64,000 bases of DNA from Sulfurospirillum sp. (GCA_014859685.1 JACUTU010000004.1:62001-126000); one strand, 5' to 3'; counted from the first letter of the stretch, positions 1-10,330 are shown. A program made the numbers and translations. Notes: generated by a model not told the origin, from the letters alone.

Positions 1-33
1 ATCTTAGGCATGTATATTATTATATTTTTGATG

Positions 34-53
34 AGTTTATATAAACTATTTTT
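34..53. promoter_or_regulatory. 14-bp palindrome followed by a T-run upstream of uvrA
   Basis: Positions 34-47 form a perfect palindrome (AGTTTATATAAACT), followed by a short T-run. It could be the end of a terminator for a gene left of the window or an operator for uvrA. With no loop and only A/T-rich arms, neither reading is strong. Confidence 0.25.
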
Positions 54-66
54 TTAAGGTTGCATA

Positions 67-2907
67 TTGGATAATATAAAAATTTTTGGCGCAAGTGAAA
101 ATAATCTCAAAAATATCGATCTCGTTATACCAAAAAATAAATTAGTTGTTTTTACAGGCTTAAGTGGAAGCGGTAAATCGACTCTCGCTTTTGATACGCT
201 CTATGCAGAGGGTCAAAGAAGATACATAGAATCACTTTCAAGCTATGCAAGGCAATTTTTGGATCGCATTGGGAAACCAGCAGTTGAACGAATTGAGGGG
301 CTAACCCCTGCTATTGCAATAGATCAAAAAACAACTAGCAAAAATCCTCGATCTACCGTGGGTACTATAACAGAGATTTATGATTACTTGCGACTTTTAT
401 TTGCGCGAGTTGGCAAGCAGCATTGTCATCTGTGCGGCAAACCTATCTCACAAATGTCCAGCGCAGATATCATCGAACAAGTTTTAAAACTACCAGATGA
501 GAGCAAGATTATCATCCTTGCGCCTATGATTAATGAAAAAAAGGGTTCATTTGCGGATATGCTTGAATCTTTGCGTCATCAAGGTTTTGTGCGAGCATAT
601 ATAGATGGCGTGATCGTACGACTTGATGAGGATATAGAGCTTGCAAAAACGAAAAAGCACACTATCAAGGCGGTTATAGATAGAGTTACATGTAAGCTTG
701 AAAACACAGAGAGAATAGCAAGTGCTATCGAAAAAGCACTTTTGCAAAGTTACGGTGAAGTGGAAATCGATATTTTGAACAAAGAAGAGATAGGGCTAGA
801 TTTCTCACATGTACACTACAGTGAGCATCTAGCGTGTTTTGATTGTAAGATCAGTTTTGAACCACTTGAACCGCTTTCTTTTTCTTTCAACTCACCTAAA
901 GGGGCCTGTGCTACATGTGATGGTTTAGGTATCCGTTATAGTCTTGATCTCTCCAAAATTATAGATGAGAGTTTGAGTATCGATAAGGGTGCTATAAAGC
1001 TTTTTTATGGTTTTAATAAAGGATATTACGCGAAGTTGTTGCATGGATTTTGTGAAAATGCAAAGATAGATACAAACATTGCTTTTGAAGAGCTTGAAGA
1101 TTATCAACAAAAAGCCATTTTACATGGAAGCGTAGAAGAATCACATTTTATTTGGAAGCGGCATAAGTTGGTTCGAAAATGGGAAGGTGTTATCAAATTA
1201 GCGTATGATATGCTTAAAGATGAACGAGATATCAGCGATCATATGGGTGAAAAAGTATGTGATACATGTGGCGGACATCGACTCAAACTTGAGGGTTTGA
1301 GTGTCAAAGTGAGTGATAAAAATATCGCCGACATTTTAGATATGCCAATCGAGCAAGCCCTAATATTTTTTCAAAATGAGCAAAATTTTGCTTATTTGAG
1401 TCCACAGCAACAAATTATCGCGAGTTCTGTGCTTAAAGAGATTAGGGAAAGACTTTTTTTCTTATCTGATGTAGGCTTAGGCTACATAACACTTGGAAGA
1501 GATGCAAGAACCATCAGTGGCGGTGAGGCACAACGCATCCGTATAGCTTCACAAATCGGTAGCGGACTGAGTGGCGTGATGTATGTGTTGGATGAACCAA
1601 GTATTGGTTTACATGAGCGTGATACACTCAAACTAATCCGCACTCTAAGAAATCTCCAACAAAAAGGCAATAGTGTCATTGTGGTGGAACATGATAAAAA
1701 AACAATCCAATCTGCTGATTTTATTGTCGATATTGGACCATTGGCTGGAAAATTTGGTGGTGAAATTGTTTTTGCAGGTACATTTGATGAGTTGCAAAAA
1801 AAAGATACACTCACAGCACAGTATCTCAATGGTATCAAAACGATAGATTACCGCCATGATCGTGTGCAAACAGATTGGCTTGCTATCAAAAATGTTACAA
1901 TTAACAATATAGAAAACTTAGATGTTGCTATCCCACTTCGCAATCTTGTCGCCATCACGGGCGTGAGTGGGTCAGGCAAGAGTTCACTCATCTTGCAAAC
2001 ACTTCTGCCAGTTGCCAAAGAGCTACTCAATCGTGCTAGAAAAGTGAAAAAAGTTGCAGGCGTTACATGTGAGGGATTGGAGTTGCTTGATAAAGTAATT
2101 TATCTTGATCAAAGCCCTATAGGACGAACCCCGAGAAGCAATCCAGCGACTTATACAGGGCTTATGGATGAGATTCGTTTGCTCTTTACCAAAACAAAAG
2201 AGGCGCAAATTCGTGGCTATAAAGTTGGAAGATTTTCTTTCAATGTTAAAGGCGGACGGTGTGAGAAATGCCAAGGCGAGGGAGAAATTAAGATAGAGAT
2301 GCACTTTTTGCCAGATGTGATGGTACAGTGTGATACATGTAAAGGAAAACGCTACAATGCACAAACCCTTGAGATAAAATACAAAGGCAAATCGATTTAC
2401 GATGTGCTTGGTATGAGTGTCGATGAAGCATTGGCATTCTATACCGCCATTCCAAAACTTCGTGCTATTTTAGAAACGCTGAGTGATGTTGGTTTGGGAT
2501 ATATCACGCTAGGACAAAATGCCATAACACTCAGCGGTGGCGAAGCACAACGCATTAAACTTGCAAAGGAATTAAGTAAAAGAGATACGGGCAATACACT
2601 CTATATTCTCGATGAACCAACGACTGGTTTGCATTTTGCAGATGTGGATAGGCTAGTAAAAGTTTTACACCATCTCACAGATTTGGGCAATTCTGTGCTG
2701 GTTATCGAACACAATATGGATGTCATTAAAAATAGTGATTATATCATCGATATGGGCCCTGATGGCGGTAGCGGTGGCGGTAAGATAGTAGCTGTTGGCA
2801 CGCCTATGCAGATTGCAAAAAACTTTCAAAAAACAGGTAGTTATACGGGGCAATTTCTTGCCGAAGAATCGTATGTAAACAAAAAAACAAAGGTTAAAGT
2901 ATGTTAG
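67..2907 (+). CDS. uvrA: UvrABC excinuclease subunit A
   Basis: UvrA is the damage-recognition ATPase of nucleotide excision repair; it loads UvrB at lesions in the cytoplasm. The 946-residue product has normal family length and both ABC modules. The first has a Walker A motif GLSGSGKST near residue 31 and a signature ISGGEAQR near 483; the second has GVSGSGKSS near 632 and LSGGEAQR near 822, followed by the Walker B stretch LYILDEPTTGLH. Zinc-binding cysteine pairs are seen at CFDC/CATC in the first half and at CEKC/CDTC near 737-768. The start is TTG, supported by an AAGG ribosome site about 7 bases upstream. The 3' end overlaps the next gene by 7 bases. uvrC lies elsewhere in the window (39.3-41.1 kb); uvrB is not present. 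Confidence 0.98.
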   Translation: MDNIKIFGASENNLKNIDLVIPKNKLVVFTGLSGSGKSTLAFDTLYAEGQRRYIESLSSYARQFLDRIGKPAVERIEGLTPAIAIDQKTTSKNPRSTVGTITEIYDYLRLLFARVGKQHCHLCGKPISQMSSADIIEQVLKLPDESKIIILAPMINEKKGSFADMLESLRHQGFVRAYIDGVIVRLDEDIELAKTKKHTIKAVIDRVTCKLENTERIASAIEKALLQSYGEVEIDILNKEEIGLDFSHVHYSEHLACFDCKISFEPLEPLSFSFNSPKGACATCDGLGIRYSLDLSKIIDESLSIDKGAIKLFYGFNKGYYAKLLHGFCENAKIDTNIAFEELEDYQQKAILHGSVEESHFIWKRHKLVRKWEGVIKLAYDMLKDERDISDHMGEKVCDTCGGHRLKLEGLSVKVSDKNIADILDMPIEQALIFFQNEQNFAYLSPQQQIIASSVLKEIRERLFFLSDVGLGYITLGRDARTISGGEAQRIRIASQIGSGLSGVMYVLDEPSIGLHERDTLKLIRTLRNLQQKGNSVIVVEHDKKTIQSADFIVDIGPLAGKFGGEIVFAGTFDELQKKDTLTAQYLNGIKTIDYRHDRVQTDWLAIKNVTINNIENLDVAIPLRNLVAITGVSGSGKSSLILQTLLPVAKELLNRARKVKKVAGVTCEGLELLDKVIYLDQSPIGRTPRSNPATYTGLMDEIRLLFTKTKEAQIRGYKVGRFSFNVKGGRCEKCQGEGEIKIEMHFLPDVMVQCDTCKGKRYNAQTLEIKYKGKSIYDVLGMSVDEALAFYTAIPKLRAILETLSDVGLGYITLGQNAITLSGGEAQRIKLAKELSKRDTGNTLYILDEPTTGLHFADVDRLVKVLHHLTDLGNSVLVIEHNMDVIKNSDYIIDMGPDGGSGGGKIVAVGTPMQIAKNFQKTGSYTGQFLAEESYVNKKTKVKVC

Positions 2908-3710
2908 AAACTATTGTTGAGCGGATAAAATCCTTACCTCCTTTACCAAAAAGTTTTGTACAAATTAATGCTATTTGTGCAGATGAAAACGGGACTATAG
3001 ATAAGCTTGCAAAGGTGATCGAAGCAGATCCAATGCTTGTTGCAAATTTGCTCAAAATTGCTAATTCACCGTTGTATAGTTTTACGCATGAGATTAAAAG
3101 CGTATTGCAAGCAGTTTCTTTATTTGGCATGTCGATGACGCGCTCATTGGTAGCAGATATATCTGTTAAAAAGCTTTTAAAAGTCGATATAGAACCTTAT
3201 GGCATAGCCCCTGAGGAGTTTGTTCGTGTTTGCACCATGCAAAGCGCACTCATAAAAGAATGGTATAAATTTATAGATAAAACAAAACTTGATATGCTTT
3301 TTTTGGCCGCTTTGTTGCAAGAAACAGGAAAGATTTTGATAGCCGATGAGATTGTTAAAAACGATGAGGTTACCCAATTTAAATCAGAAATTGCAAGCAC
3401 GGTGAACATCGCTTCGGTTGAGCGATCTTTTGTTGGCGTTACAACAGCCCAGATAACAGCCAAGATTTTTGAGCATTGGGGTTTTGATGAAACGATGGTG
3501 CAAGCTATCGCAAATGCAGATGATTATAATGCCGCACAAGATCCTATCCGTTCGTATTCACTTGCTTTACATGTAATCAAAACAGCTATTCCTATGAATG
3601 CCCCACTTGCTGATCGAAGTGTCAATATCGCTTTGCATATTTTAGAAAAAGAGGGGATGGAGCAAAGTCATTTTGCTACTGCAATTGAGAAAATCATCGA
3701 TACATTTTAG
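2901..3710 (+). CDS. HDOD domain protein
   Basis: This 269-residue protein consists almost wholly of an HDOD domain, a relative of HD phosphohydrolases found in signalling proteins. The N-terminal stretch (LPPLPKSF, then EADPMLVANLLKIANSPLY) is the typical HDOD opening. No GGDEF, EAL or receiver domain is attached. HDOD proteins commonly lack the metal-binding HD residues and act as regulators, so enzymatic activity should not be assumed. It overlaps uvrA by 7 bases and ends 8 bases before polA, so it is probably translated with them. A link to DNA repair is possible from position but not shown. Confidence 0.88.
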   Translation: MLETIVERIKSLPPLPKSFVQINAICADENGTIDKLAKVIEADPMLVANLLKIANSPLYSFTHEIKSVLQAVSLFGMSMTRSLVADISVKKLLKVDIEPYGIAPEEFVRVCTMQSALIKEWYKFIDKTKLDMLFLAALLQETGKILIADEIVKNDEVTQFKSEIASTVNIASVERSFVGVTTAQITAKIFEHWGFDETMVQAIANADDYNAAQDPIRSYSLALHVIKTAIPMNAPLADRSVNIALHILEKEGMEQSHFATAIEKIIDTF

Positions 3711-3718
3711 GAGCATTT

Positions 3719-6367
3719 TTGAAAACATTAACCATTATCGATACATTTGGATTTTTTTTTAGAAACTACTACGCTTTACCAAATTTACGCAATAAAGAGG
3801 GTTTTCCCACAGGACTTATCACGGGTTTTGCCAATTTTATCTATACTCTTAAAAGTGAATATCCAAGTGACTATATCTTTTTTGCTCTTGATAGCAAAGG
3901 TAAAACTTTTCGCCACGATATAGACCCAAATTATAAAGCAACAAGACAAACACCACCACAAGATCTTCTAGCGCAACTTCCAATCGCCATATCGTGGATA
4001 GAAAAGATGGGATTTCAATGTTTTTGCAAAGAGGGTTACGAGGCTGATGATGTGATAGCAAGTGCTGTGAGATTTGCCAAAACACACGACATAAAAACAA
4101 GCATTGTTACCCACGACAAAGATCTCTATCAACTTATAGATGCAGGTGTTGTGATTTACGATCCTGCTAAAAAAATCGAGATAGACAAAACGGGATGCTA
4201 TGAGAAATTTGGTGTCTATCCGCAAAATATCGGTGATTATCTCTCCTTGATAGGCGATAGTGCTGACAATATTCCCGGAGTTCGCGGAATTGGACCTAAG
4301 GGAGCGAAAAAACTTTTAGATGAGTTTAGGGATCTTGAGCATATCTATGAAAATTTGCAAGAGGTTCGTAATCCGCGTGCTAAAAAACTGCTAGAAGAGG
4401 GAAGAGAAAGTGCATTTTTAAGCAAGAAACTCGTTTTGTTAGATGATTCATTGCAAATTACAGAGAGTTTTGAGCATTTTTCATTTCCAAGTGGACAACC
4501 TTTGCTAAGCATTGCACAAGAGTTAGCAAAATATGAGTTGCGCTCACTTCTATCCCGCATCGGTTACGCACCAAAAGAGCCTGTAGAAAATGAACAAAAC
4601 GCTTTTGAAGCGATACTTTTAGATACTAAAGAAAAACTATTTACCATCATACATAAGCTTTGTGCCGATGATTTAGTGGCATTTGATACCGAAACAGATG
4701 GGCTTGATGTAAAAGTTGCTAAGATTGTTGGATTTTCCTTTGCACTCGATACGCATAAGGCTTACTATGTTCCTATTGCACACAATTATCTAGGTGTTGG
4801 GGAACAAGTAAGTTTACAAGACGCTAAAGAGGCGATTGCACAGATCTTTACATGCAAGCTTGTGGGACAAAATCTCAAATACGATTTTGCAATTGTAGCA
4901 AACAATTTTGGTTTGCATAAAAATGATAATTTTGCAGATACAATGGTGCTAGCATGGTTGCTTGATCCACAGGCTTCGCATGCACTCGATGCTATGGCAA
5001 AGCGGTATTTTGATCATGATATGGTGAAGTTTAAAGATGTGGTAAAAAAAGGAACAAACTTTTCACATGTAAGTCTTGAAGATGCGTGTGTGTATGCGAG
5101 TGAAGATGCGTGGATGACGCTTTTACTCTATGAAAAATTCCAAAAAATGGTTGAGCCTTCACTTCTTGTCTTAGCAAAAGAGGTAGAATATCCTTTTGTG
5201 CAAACACTTTTAGCGATGGAAGATGTGGGGATTTTGGTGGACAAAGCCTACTTTCAAAAGCTTGAAACCAAAAGTAAAAAAGAGATTGAGCGGCTTGAGA
5301 GTGAAATTTATGTTCTTTGTGGTTGTGAGTTCAATCTCAATTCGCCCAAGCAATTAGGTGTTGTGCTTTTTGAAACGCTTGCCTTACCAACTGCCAAAAA
5401 AACAAAAACAGGGTACAGTACTGATGAGAGTGTTTTGAGTGAACTTGTGGATGCACATCCTTGTGTTGCAAAAATTTTAGAGTATAGAGAGATTTATAAA
5501 CTCCAATCAACTTATATTAAACCGCTTTTAAAACTGTGTGAGCAAAAAAGTGATAATAGAGTCCATACTTCCTTTTTGCAAACAGGTACAAGCACAGGCC
5601 GTCTCAGTTCAAAAGATCCAAATTTGCAAAATATTCCAGTCAAAACAGAGCTTGGCAGAGAAATTCGCCATGGATTTATTGCAAAAGAGGGTTTTTTGCT
5701 CGTAGGCATCGACTATTCACAAATCGAATTGCGGCTGTTAGCACATTTTTCACAAGACAAAGACCTGCTCGAAGCATTCAATAATAACCTTGATATCCAC
5801 AGGCAAACTGCTCGCAAACTCTTTGGCGAGGCGTTAGCAGATAGTAAAAGAAATGTTGCAAAAAGCATCAACTTTGGCTTGCTTTATGGTATGGGTGCAA
5901 AGAAACTCTCACAAACGCTCGGTGTTTCACAAGCTGAAGCAAAAGGGTATATACAGAGTTATTTTGACTCTTTTGAAACGGTAAAATCCTATCTCCAAAG
6001 CATTGTAGCTGATGCAAAAAAGAGCGGATTTGTCCAGACTTTACTAGGCCGAAGGCGTTATTTTGATTTTGCAAATGCAAATGCTATGCAACTTGCGATG
6101 TACGAGCGAGAATCGGTCAATACGCTCTTTCAAGGCAGTGCAGCTGATCTTATAAAATTGGCCATGCTTCGTATTAATGGGAGTTTATGCCATGAAAACG
6201 CAAAGTTGCTTTTACAAATCCACGATGAGCTTATCTTTGAAGTTAAAGAGGAAGAAGCAGATATCTTTGCACAAATTGCCGCACAGACTATGGAAGATAT
6301 TTATATGCTGCAAGTAAAGCTCAAAGTGAGTGTCGCCATCGGGAAAAATTGGGGAGAACTGAAATAA
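3719..6367 (+). CDS. polA: DNA polymerase I with 5' nuclease and intact proofreading domain
   Basis: Family A DNA polymerase for gap filling, repair and removal of Okazaki primers. The 882-residue protein has the 5' nuclease domain (about 1-280), a 3'-5' exonuclease domain whose ExoI motif FDTETD (near 322), ExoII motif NLKYDF and ExoIII YASED are all intact, and a polymerase domain with motif A (VGIDYSQIELR, near 662), motif B (KSINFGLLYG, near 714) and motif C (QIHDELIFE, near 833). Some family A enzymes have lost the exonuclease residues; this one keeps them and should proofread. Start is TTG after a good AGGAG site at the end of the upstream gene. Confidence 0.98.
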   Translation: MKTLTIIDTFGFFFRNYYALPNLRNKEGFPTGLITGFANFIYTLKSEYPSDYIFFALDSKGKTFRHDIDPNYKATRQTPPQDLLAQLPIAISWIEKMGFQCFCKEGYEADDVIASAVRFAKTHDIKTSIVTHDKDLYQLIDAGVVIYDPAKKIEIDKTGCYEKFGVYPQNIGDYLSLIGDSADNIPGVRGIGPKGAKKLLDEFRDLEHIYENLQEVRNPRAKKLLEEGRESAFLSKKLVLLDDSLQITESFEHFSFPSGQPLLSIAQELAKYELRSLLSRIGYAPKEPVENEQNAFEAILLDTKEKLFTIIHKLCADDLVAFDTETDGLDVKVAKIVGFSFALDTHKAYYVPIAHNYLGVGEQVSLQDAKEAIAQIFTCKLVGQNLKYDFAIVANNFGLHKNDNFADTMVLAWLLDPQASHALDAMAKRYFDHDMVKFKDVVKKGTNFSHVSLEDACVYASEDAWMTLLLYEKFQKMVEPSLLVLAKEVEYPFVQTLLAMEDVGILVDKAYFQKLETKSKKEIERLESEIYVLCGCEFNLNSPKQLGVVLFETLALPTAKKTKTGYSTDESVLSELVDAHPCVAKILEYREIYKLQSTYIKPLLKLCEQKSDNRVHTSFLQTGTSTGRLSSKDPNLQNIPVKTELGREIRHGFIAKEGFLLVGIDYSQIELRLLAHFSQDKDLLEAFNNNLDIHRQTARKLFGEALADSKRNVAKSINFGLLYGMGAKKLSQTLGVSQAEAKGYIQSYFDSFETVKSYLQSIVADAKKSGFVQTLLGRRRYFDFANANAMQLAMYERESVNTLFQGSAADLIKLAMLRINGSLCHENAKLLLQIHDELIFEVKEEEADIFAQIAAQTMEDIYMLQVKLKVSVAIGKNWGELK

Positions 6368-6368
6368 A

Positions 6369-7514
6369 GTGAAGCCAAAGCCAGCATCAAATTTATGGCA
6401 GATAAACCATCTTGGTGATGAGATTTGCAAAATTAGTATTTATGGTGATTTGGATGTAACGAGTATCAAAAAGATTTATCCACATGTAAAGCAACTCAAA
6501 AGTCATCCTCTGCGTTCACTTATCATTGATTGTAGGCATGTAACGCATCTTGATTTTAGTGGAGCATTGTTGCTAGCAGAACTAGCAGCTTATTTTTCAA
6601 AACAAAAAGCTACTATATTTGTAGAAAATTTGGCTCAAGAGTATAAAACTCTTCTCTTTTTTGCTCGAAAAAATTTAGGAGAAGAGTTACATGTAGAACA
6701 GTATAAAGGTTTTTATTTTCAAAAATACTTACAAAATTTAGGGCAAAAAATCTTTGATATGTGGATAACTTTTCATCTTTTTCTCTCTTTTTTTGGACAA
6801 AGTGTTGTTCGTTTTACCTTGTTACTCTCCACGCCTTGGCGTTTTCGTTTTAGGTCTGTGTTTGCACATATAGAAAAATCGGGTGCTCATGCTTTGCCGA
6901 TAGTGGCACTTACCTCTTTTTTGGTAGGACTTGTTGTTGCGTATCAAGGTGCCGAACAGTTGGTAAAATTCGGGGCAAATATTTTTATTGTGGATATGGT
7001 TAGTATCTCTGTTTTTAGAGAATTAGCCCCACTTATAGCAGCTATCGTTATAGCAGGTCGAAGTTCTTCAGCATACACGGCTCAAATCGGTACCATGAAA
7101 ATCACAGAAGAGATCGATGCTTTGCGTTCGATGGGTTTTGATCCGATTGATTTTTTGGTTTTACCACGCATACTCGCACTCGTTTTTTCTATGCCACTTA
7201 TTGTATTTTTTGCAGATATTGTGGGTGTTTTTGGTGGTATGATTGTGGCAAAACACCATTTAGGAATCAGTTATGATGAATTTATCCAAAGAGGCAGAGA
7301 TGTACTTGAGATGAAACATATACTCATTGGGCTTTTCAAGGCACCTTTTTTTGGTTTACTCATCGCACTGATCGGCTGCTTCCGCGGGTTTCAAGTTACT
7401 GGAAGCACAGAAAGTATAGGTCATTACACTACGATAAGTGTAGTAAATGCTATCTTTTTAGTGATCGTTATCAATGCCGTTATCTCTGTTTTGCTTACTG
7501 AAGTTGGCATATGA
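6369..7514 (+). CDS. mlaE: MlaE-type lipid ABC permease with N-terminal STAS domain
   Basis: Inner-membrane permease of an Mla-like ABC system that moves phospholipids between the inner and outer membranes. Residues 1-110 form a STAS domain (central motif IIDCRHVTHLDFSGALLL), equivalent to the separate MlaB protein of E. coli; residues about 130-381 are the MlaE permease, with conserved stretches such as IAGRSSSAYTAQIGTMK and EEIDALRSMGFDP. Fusion of the STAS and permease parts is common outside enterobacteria. Start is GTG, one base after the polA stop. It overlaps mlaF by 4 bases. No separate mlaB or mlaC is seen nearby. Confidence 0.92.
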   Translation: MKPKPASNLWQINHLGDEICKISIYGDLDVTSIKKIYPHVKQLKSHPLRSLIIDCRHVTHLDFSGALLLAELAAYFSKQKATIFVENLAQEYKTLLFFARKNLGEELHVEQYKGFYFQKYLQNLGQKIFDMWITFHLFLSFFGQSVVRFTLLLSTPWRFRFRSVFAHIEKSGAHALPIVALTSFLVGLVVAYQGAEQLVKFGANIFIVDMVSISVFRELAPLIAAIVIAGRSSSAYTAQIGTMKITEEIDALRSMGFDPIDFLVLPRILALVFSMPLIVFFADIVGVFGGMIVAKHHLGISYDEFIQRGRDVLEMKHILIGLFKAPFFGLLIALIGCFRGFQVTGSTESIGHYTTISVVNAIFLVIVINAVISVLLTEVGI

Positions 7515-8269
7515 AAACGATTATCAAGGTTGATGATGTTTGTACAAAATTTGGCAACCATGTTGTGCATGATGGTGTGAGTATTCATATCAATGAGGGT
7601 GAAATCTATGGTATTTTGGGCGGTAGTGGTAGTGGCAAATCTACACTTATGCGTGAAATAATTATGTTACAGCCTTTTGATAGCGGCTCCATTGAAGTTT
7701 TGGGCAAATCGTTGCGTCACATTTCATATGAACAAAAAATGTGGCTAGTGAAAAAAACAGCAGTACTTTTTCAATTTGGTGCCTTATATTCTTCGCTCAA
7801 TGTGTTAGAAAATATAAGCGTGCCATTGCTTGAATATACTGATTTGCCTCAGGAATTTATCGAACATATCGTGATGAGTAAGCTTGTTATGGTTGGACTT
7901 AAAAAAGAAACTGCATATCTTTTTCCGAGTGAACTCAGTGGTGGTATGAAAAAAAGAGTTGCCCTTGCACGAGCGCTCGCTATGGAGCCAAAAATTCTTT
8001 TTTTGGATGAGCCAACAAGTGGACTTGACCCGCTGAGTGCTGAAAATTTTGATAGATTGATACGAGAATTAAGTGTTTTGATGCAGATGAGTGTTGTTAT
8101 GGTGACGCATGATTTGCATACGATTGAACATGTTCTTGATAGATTTTGTCTTATTTATGATAAAAAGATTCTTTTTGAGGGAACACTTGATGAAGCAAAA
8201 GCATTTGAACATTTTGCTTTACGAGAGTATTTTAGCGCAGGAGGTATGCGAGCATGGAAAAAAGAATAA
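7511..8269 (+). CDS. mlaF: MlaF-type ABC ATPase
   Basis: Cytoplasmic ATPase that powers the Mla lipid transporter. The 252-residue protein has a Walker A motif GGSGSGKST, a signature LSGGMKKRVALARA (the GGM form is typical of MlaF) and a Walker B motif ILFLDEPTSGLDP. It overlaps mlaE by 4 bases and mlaD by 16 bases, which points to translational coupling of equal amounts of the subunits. Confidence 0.95.
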   Translation: MKTIIKVDDVCTKFGNHVVHDGVSIHINEGEIYGILGGSGSGKSTLMREIIMLQPFDSGSIEVLGKSLRHISYEQKMWLVKKTAVLFQFGALYSSLNVLENISVPLLEYTDLPQEFIEHIVMSKLVMVGLKKETAYLFPSELSGGMKKRVALARALAMEPKILFLDEPTSGLDPLSAENFDRLIRELSVLMQMSVVMVTHDLHTIEHVLDRFCLIYDKKILFEGTLDEAKAFEHFALREYFSAGGMRAWKKE

Positions 8270-9240
8270 GTTATAGCGTAGTAGGGGCATTTGTACTCAT
8301 TCTCTCTTGTGCATTGGCATTGTTTCTTTTTTGGATGGGTAAGTATGGCGACAGCGCAAAAGAGTTTGATCTTTATAAAAGTTTTTTCAAAGAATCAGTT
8401 TCAGGTCTCAATGTGCAATCATCCGTGAAACTAAAGGGTGTAAATATAGGAAGCGTGAAAGAGATTCGCATCAACAAGCAAAACAGTGAAGAAGTAATGG
8501 TTTTGCTTGAGATTATCAAAGATACACCAATCAAAATTGATGATATCGCTGTTTTGGGTACGCAAGGAATTACGGGGCTAAAATATATTGAAATTCAAGG
8601 CGGTAGTAAAGATGCACCACGACTCGTAGGTACACAAAATGAGATTGCAATCATTGGCACAAAAAAATCACCACTTGAAACGCTCATTAGTAGCGGCGAA
8701 TCAATATTGCAAAAAGCAGATGAAACATTTGAAAAGATTCATATGCTACTAAATGATAAAAACAGCTTACATGTAGAAAAAATTCTTCAAAATCTAGAGC
8801 AAACTACAACGCACCTCAATGCAAACAAAGAACAATTTACTAATTTGATCGCAAATGTAAACTTTTTAGCGCTTGATATGAAAAAAAAATTAGATATTTT
8901 TAGCACTGATGGAAAACAATTTTTGCAACAATCTAGAATATTTGAAGATAAAATATCACAATCATTTGATGTACTTGCTCAAGCAGGCGTGAAAGTCTCA
9001 AGTGCTTCCGATGCGACGAGAATATTTTTTCAATCTATGCAAAGCAAGCTGCAATCAAAAGAATTTGATTTCTCAAGCATTGTAGATAAGAATTTAGAGC
9101 CTTTTAATGCCACGCTTTTCTCACTTGAACAGTTAAGTCAAAGTTTGCACAAAATATCCCAATCCCTCGAAGAGAATCCAAGTAGTATTTTGTATGAACG
9201 ACAGGAAAAAATTCTCGGACCAGGAGAAAGTCATGAGTAA
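8254..9240 (+). CDS. mlaD: MlaD-type MCE protein
   Basis: Membrane-anchored MCE protein expected to form the periplasmic ring of the Mla transporter. There is one N-terminal membrane helix (about residues 6-27), one MCE domain (about 38-120; motif VKLKGVNIGSVKEIRI), and then a long helical tail of roughly 200 residues, longer than that of E. coli MlaD. A longer helical tail is seen in other one-MCE proteins and could bridge part of the periplasm, which would fit with the absence of an mlaC gene here (inference). Confidence 0.92.
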   Translation: MEKRISYSVVGAFVLILSCALALFLFWMGKYGDSAKEFDLYKSFFKESVSGLNVQSSVKLKGVNIGSVKEIRINKQNSEEVMVLLEIIKDTPIKIDDIAVLGTQGITGLKYIEIQGGSKDAPRLVGTQNEIAIIGTKKSPLETLISSGESILQKADETFEKIHMLLNDKNSLHVEKILQNLEQTTTHLNANKEQFTNLIANVNFLALDMKKKLDIFSTDGKQFLQQSRIFEDKISQSFDVLAQAGVKVSSASDATRIFFQSMQSKLQSKEFDFSSIVDKNLEPFNATLFSLEQLSQSLHKISQSLEENPSSILYERQEKILGPGESHE

Positions 9241-9829
9241 AGTTTTTGTATTGATGGTGCTAATAGTTTTAAGTGGTTGCTCTTTCAAAGAAGTACAAAA
9301 AGCACCTACAAAATATACACTCGAGCGACAAACATTGGAAAAAGTAACCACAAAATATTCCTTTGGAGTGTTGAAAATACCACAGATAAAAGCCCCCCAG
9401 CATCTTAGAAGTGAGTATATTTGGTATAGCAATGATAGCTTATCGATGCACCATTATTTGTATGCAAAATGGAGTGAAAACTTTGGCACGCTTTTTTCAA
9501 GATCTTTAGGTGAGATTTTGTATGAAAGTGGCTTGTTTGGAACTGTATTTTATGAATCCTCAAAAATGAACGCCGATCTTTTGCTAGAGATGCAGATTTT
9601 AGAGGCAAAGCAAGTGGTGCAAGATAAACAAGCAAAAGTGCAATTTAGTGTTCGTTTACATATGATTGATCAAACAGATAATCACTTAATTGACTCACAA
9701 GTTTTTAGATACACGGTGCTGTGTGAAAGCATTGATGCAAAAGGTGCTGTGAGAGCTTATAATGTTATGATGCAAAAATTAGGGAGTGATGTACTATTAT
9801 GGATAAAAAAATTAGCGAAAGAAAGCTAA
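9233..9829 (+). CDS. ABC transport auxiliary lipoprotein of the Mla operon
   Basis: A 198-residue lipoprotein with a short signal peptide ending in the lipobox LSGC. The rest resembles the ABC-type transport auxiliary lipoprotein family (PqiC-like), which often closes mla/pqi-type operons and sits at the outer membrane. The ATG at 9233 is preferred over an in-frame ATG 39 bases upstream: it has an AGGAGAAAG ribosome site just before it and puts the signal peptide at the N-terminus. It overlaps mlaD by 8 bases. Family assignment rests on size, lipobox and position more than on sharp motifs. Confidence 0.8.
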   Translation: MSKVFVLMVLIVLSGCSFKEVQKAPTKYTLERQTLEKVTTKYSFGVLKIPQIKAPQHLRSEYIWYSNDSLSMHHYLYAKWSENFGTLFSRSLGEILYESGLFGTVFYESSKMNADLLLEMQILEAKQVVQDKQAKVQFSVRLHMIDQTDNHLIDSQVFRYTVLCESIDAKGAVRAYNVMMQKLGSDVLLWIKKLAKES

Positions 9830-10305
9830 ATAAACTTTTCGAACTCAATAAAAAAATCGTTTTAGAAGATGACTGTGCATCACGAGTGATCATCATCTCT
9901 GAGTGCATCAAAGATATACTCAAAGTGGATCGATGCACTATTTTCGCATATGATGAGGAGAATAATTCTTTGTGGTCTGTATATATTGACGGCTTAAGTT
10001 ATCTTGAATTACCCAATGAAAAGGGGATAGTTGCACAAGTTTTTCAAACCAAAAAAAGTATGATTGTTGATGATGTAAGTAGGAGCGAATTTTTTAACCC
10101 ACAGGTTGATAAAGCCAGTGGTTATGTTACAAGATCTATCCTCGCAGTGCCAATTCTTGGGTATAACAATAGAGTGCTTGGAGTTATGCAACTTATCAAC
10201 AAGATAGATGGTTCAAATAAATTTAATGATGAAGATGAGAGCGTACTTGCGTATGTGATAAGCCATATTAGCGCATATCTTGAACTTATCATGCAAGGGA
10301 AATAA
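9799..10305 (+). CDS. GAF domain protein
   Basis: A 168-residue protein that is essentially one GAF domain (CIKDILKVDRCTIFAYDEE, later EKGIVAQVFQT, then ILAVPILGYNNRVLGVMQLINK). GAF domains bind cyclic nucleotides or other small molecules. No output domain is attached, so it may act by protein contact. It overlaps the lipoprotein gene by 31 bases and is the last gene of the operon. Its link to lipid transport is unknown. Confidence 0.85.
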   Translation: MDKKISERKLNKLFELNKKIVLEDDCASRVIIISECIKDILKVDRCTIFAYDEENNSLWSVYIDGLSYLELPNEKGIVAQVFQTKKSMIVDDVSRSEFFNPQVDKASGYVTRSILAVPILGYNNRVLGVMQLINKIDGSNKFNDEDESVLAYVISHISAYLELIMQGK

Positions 10306-10330
10306 CCCCTTACATGTAAGCTTATTTTTT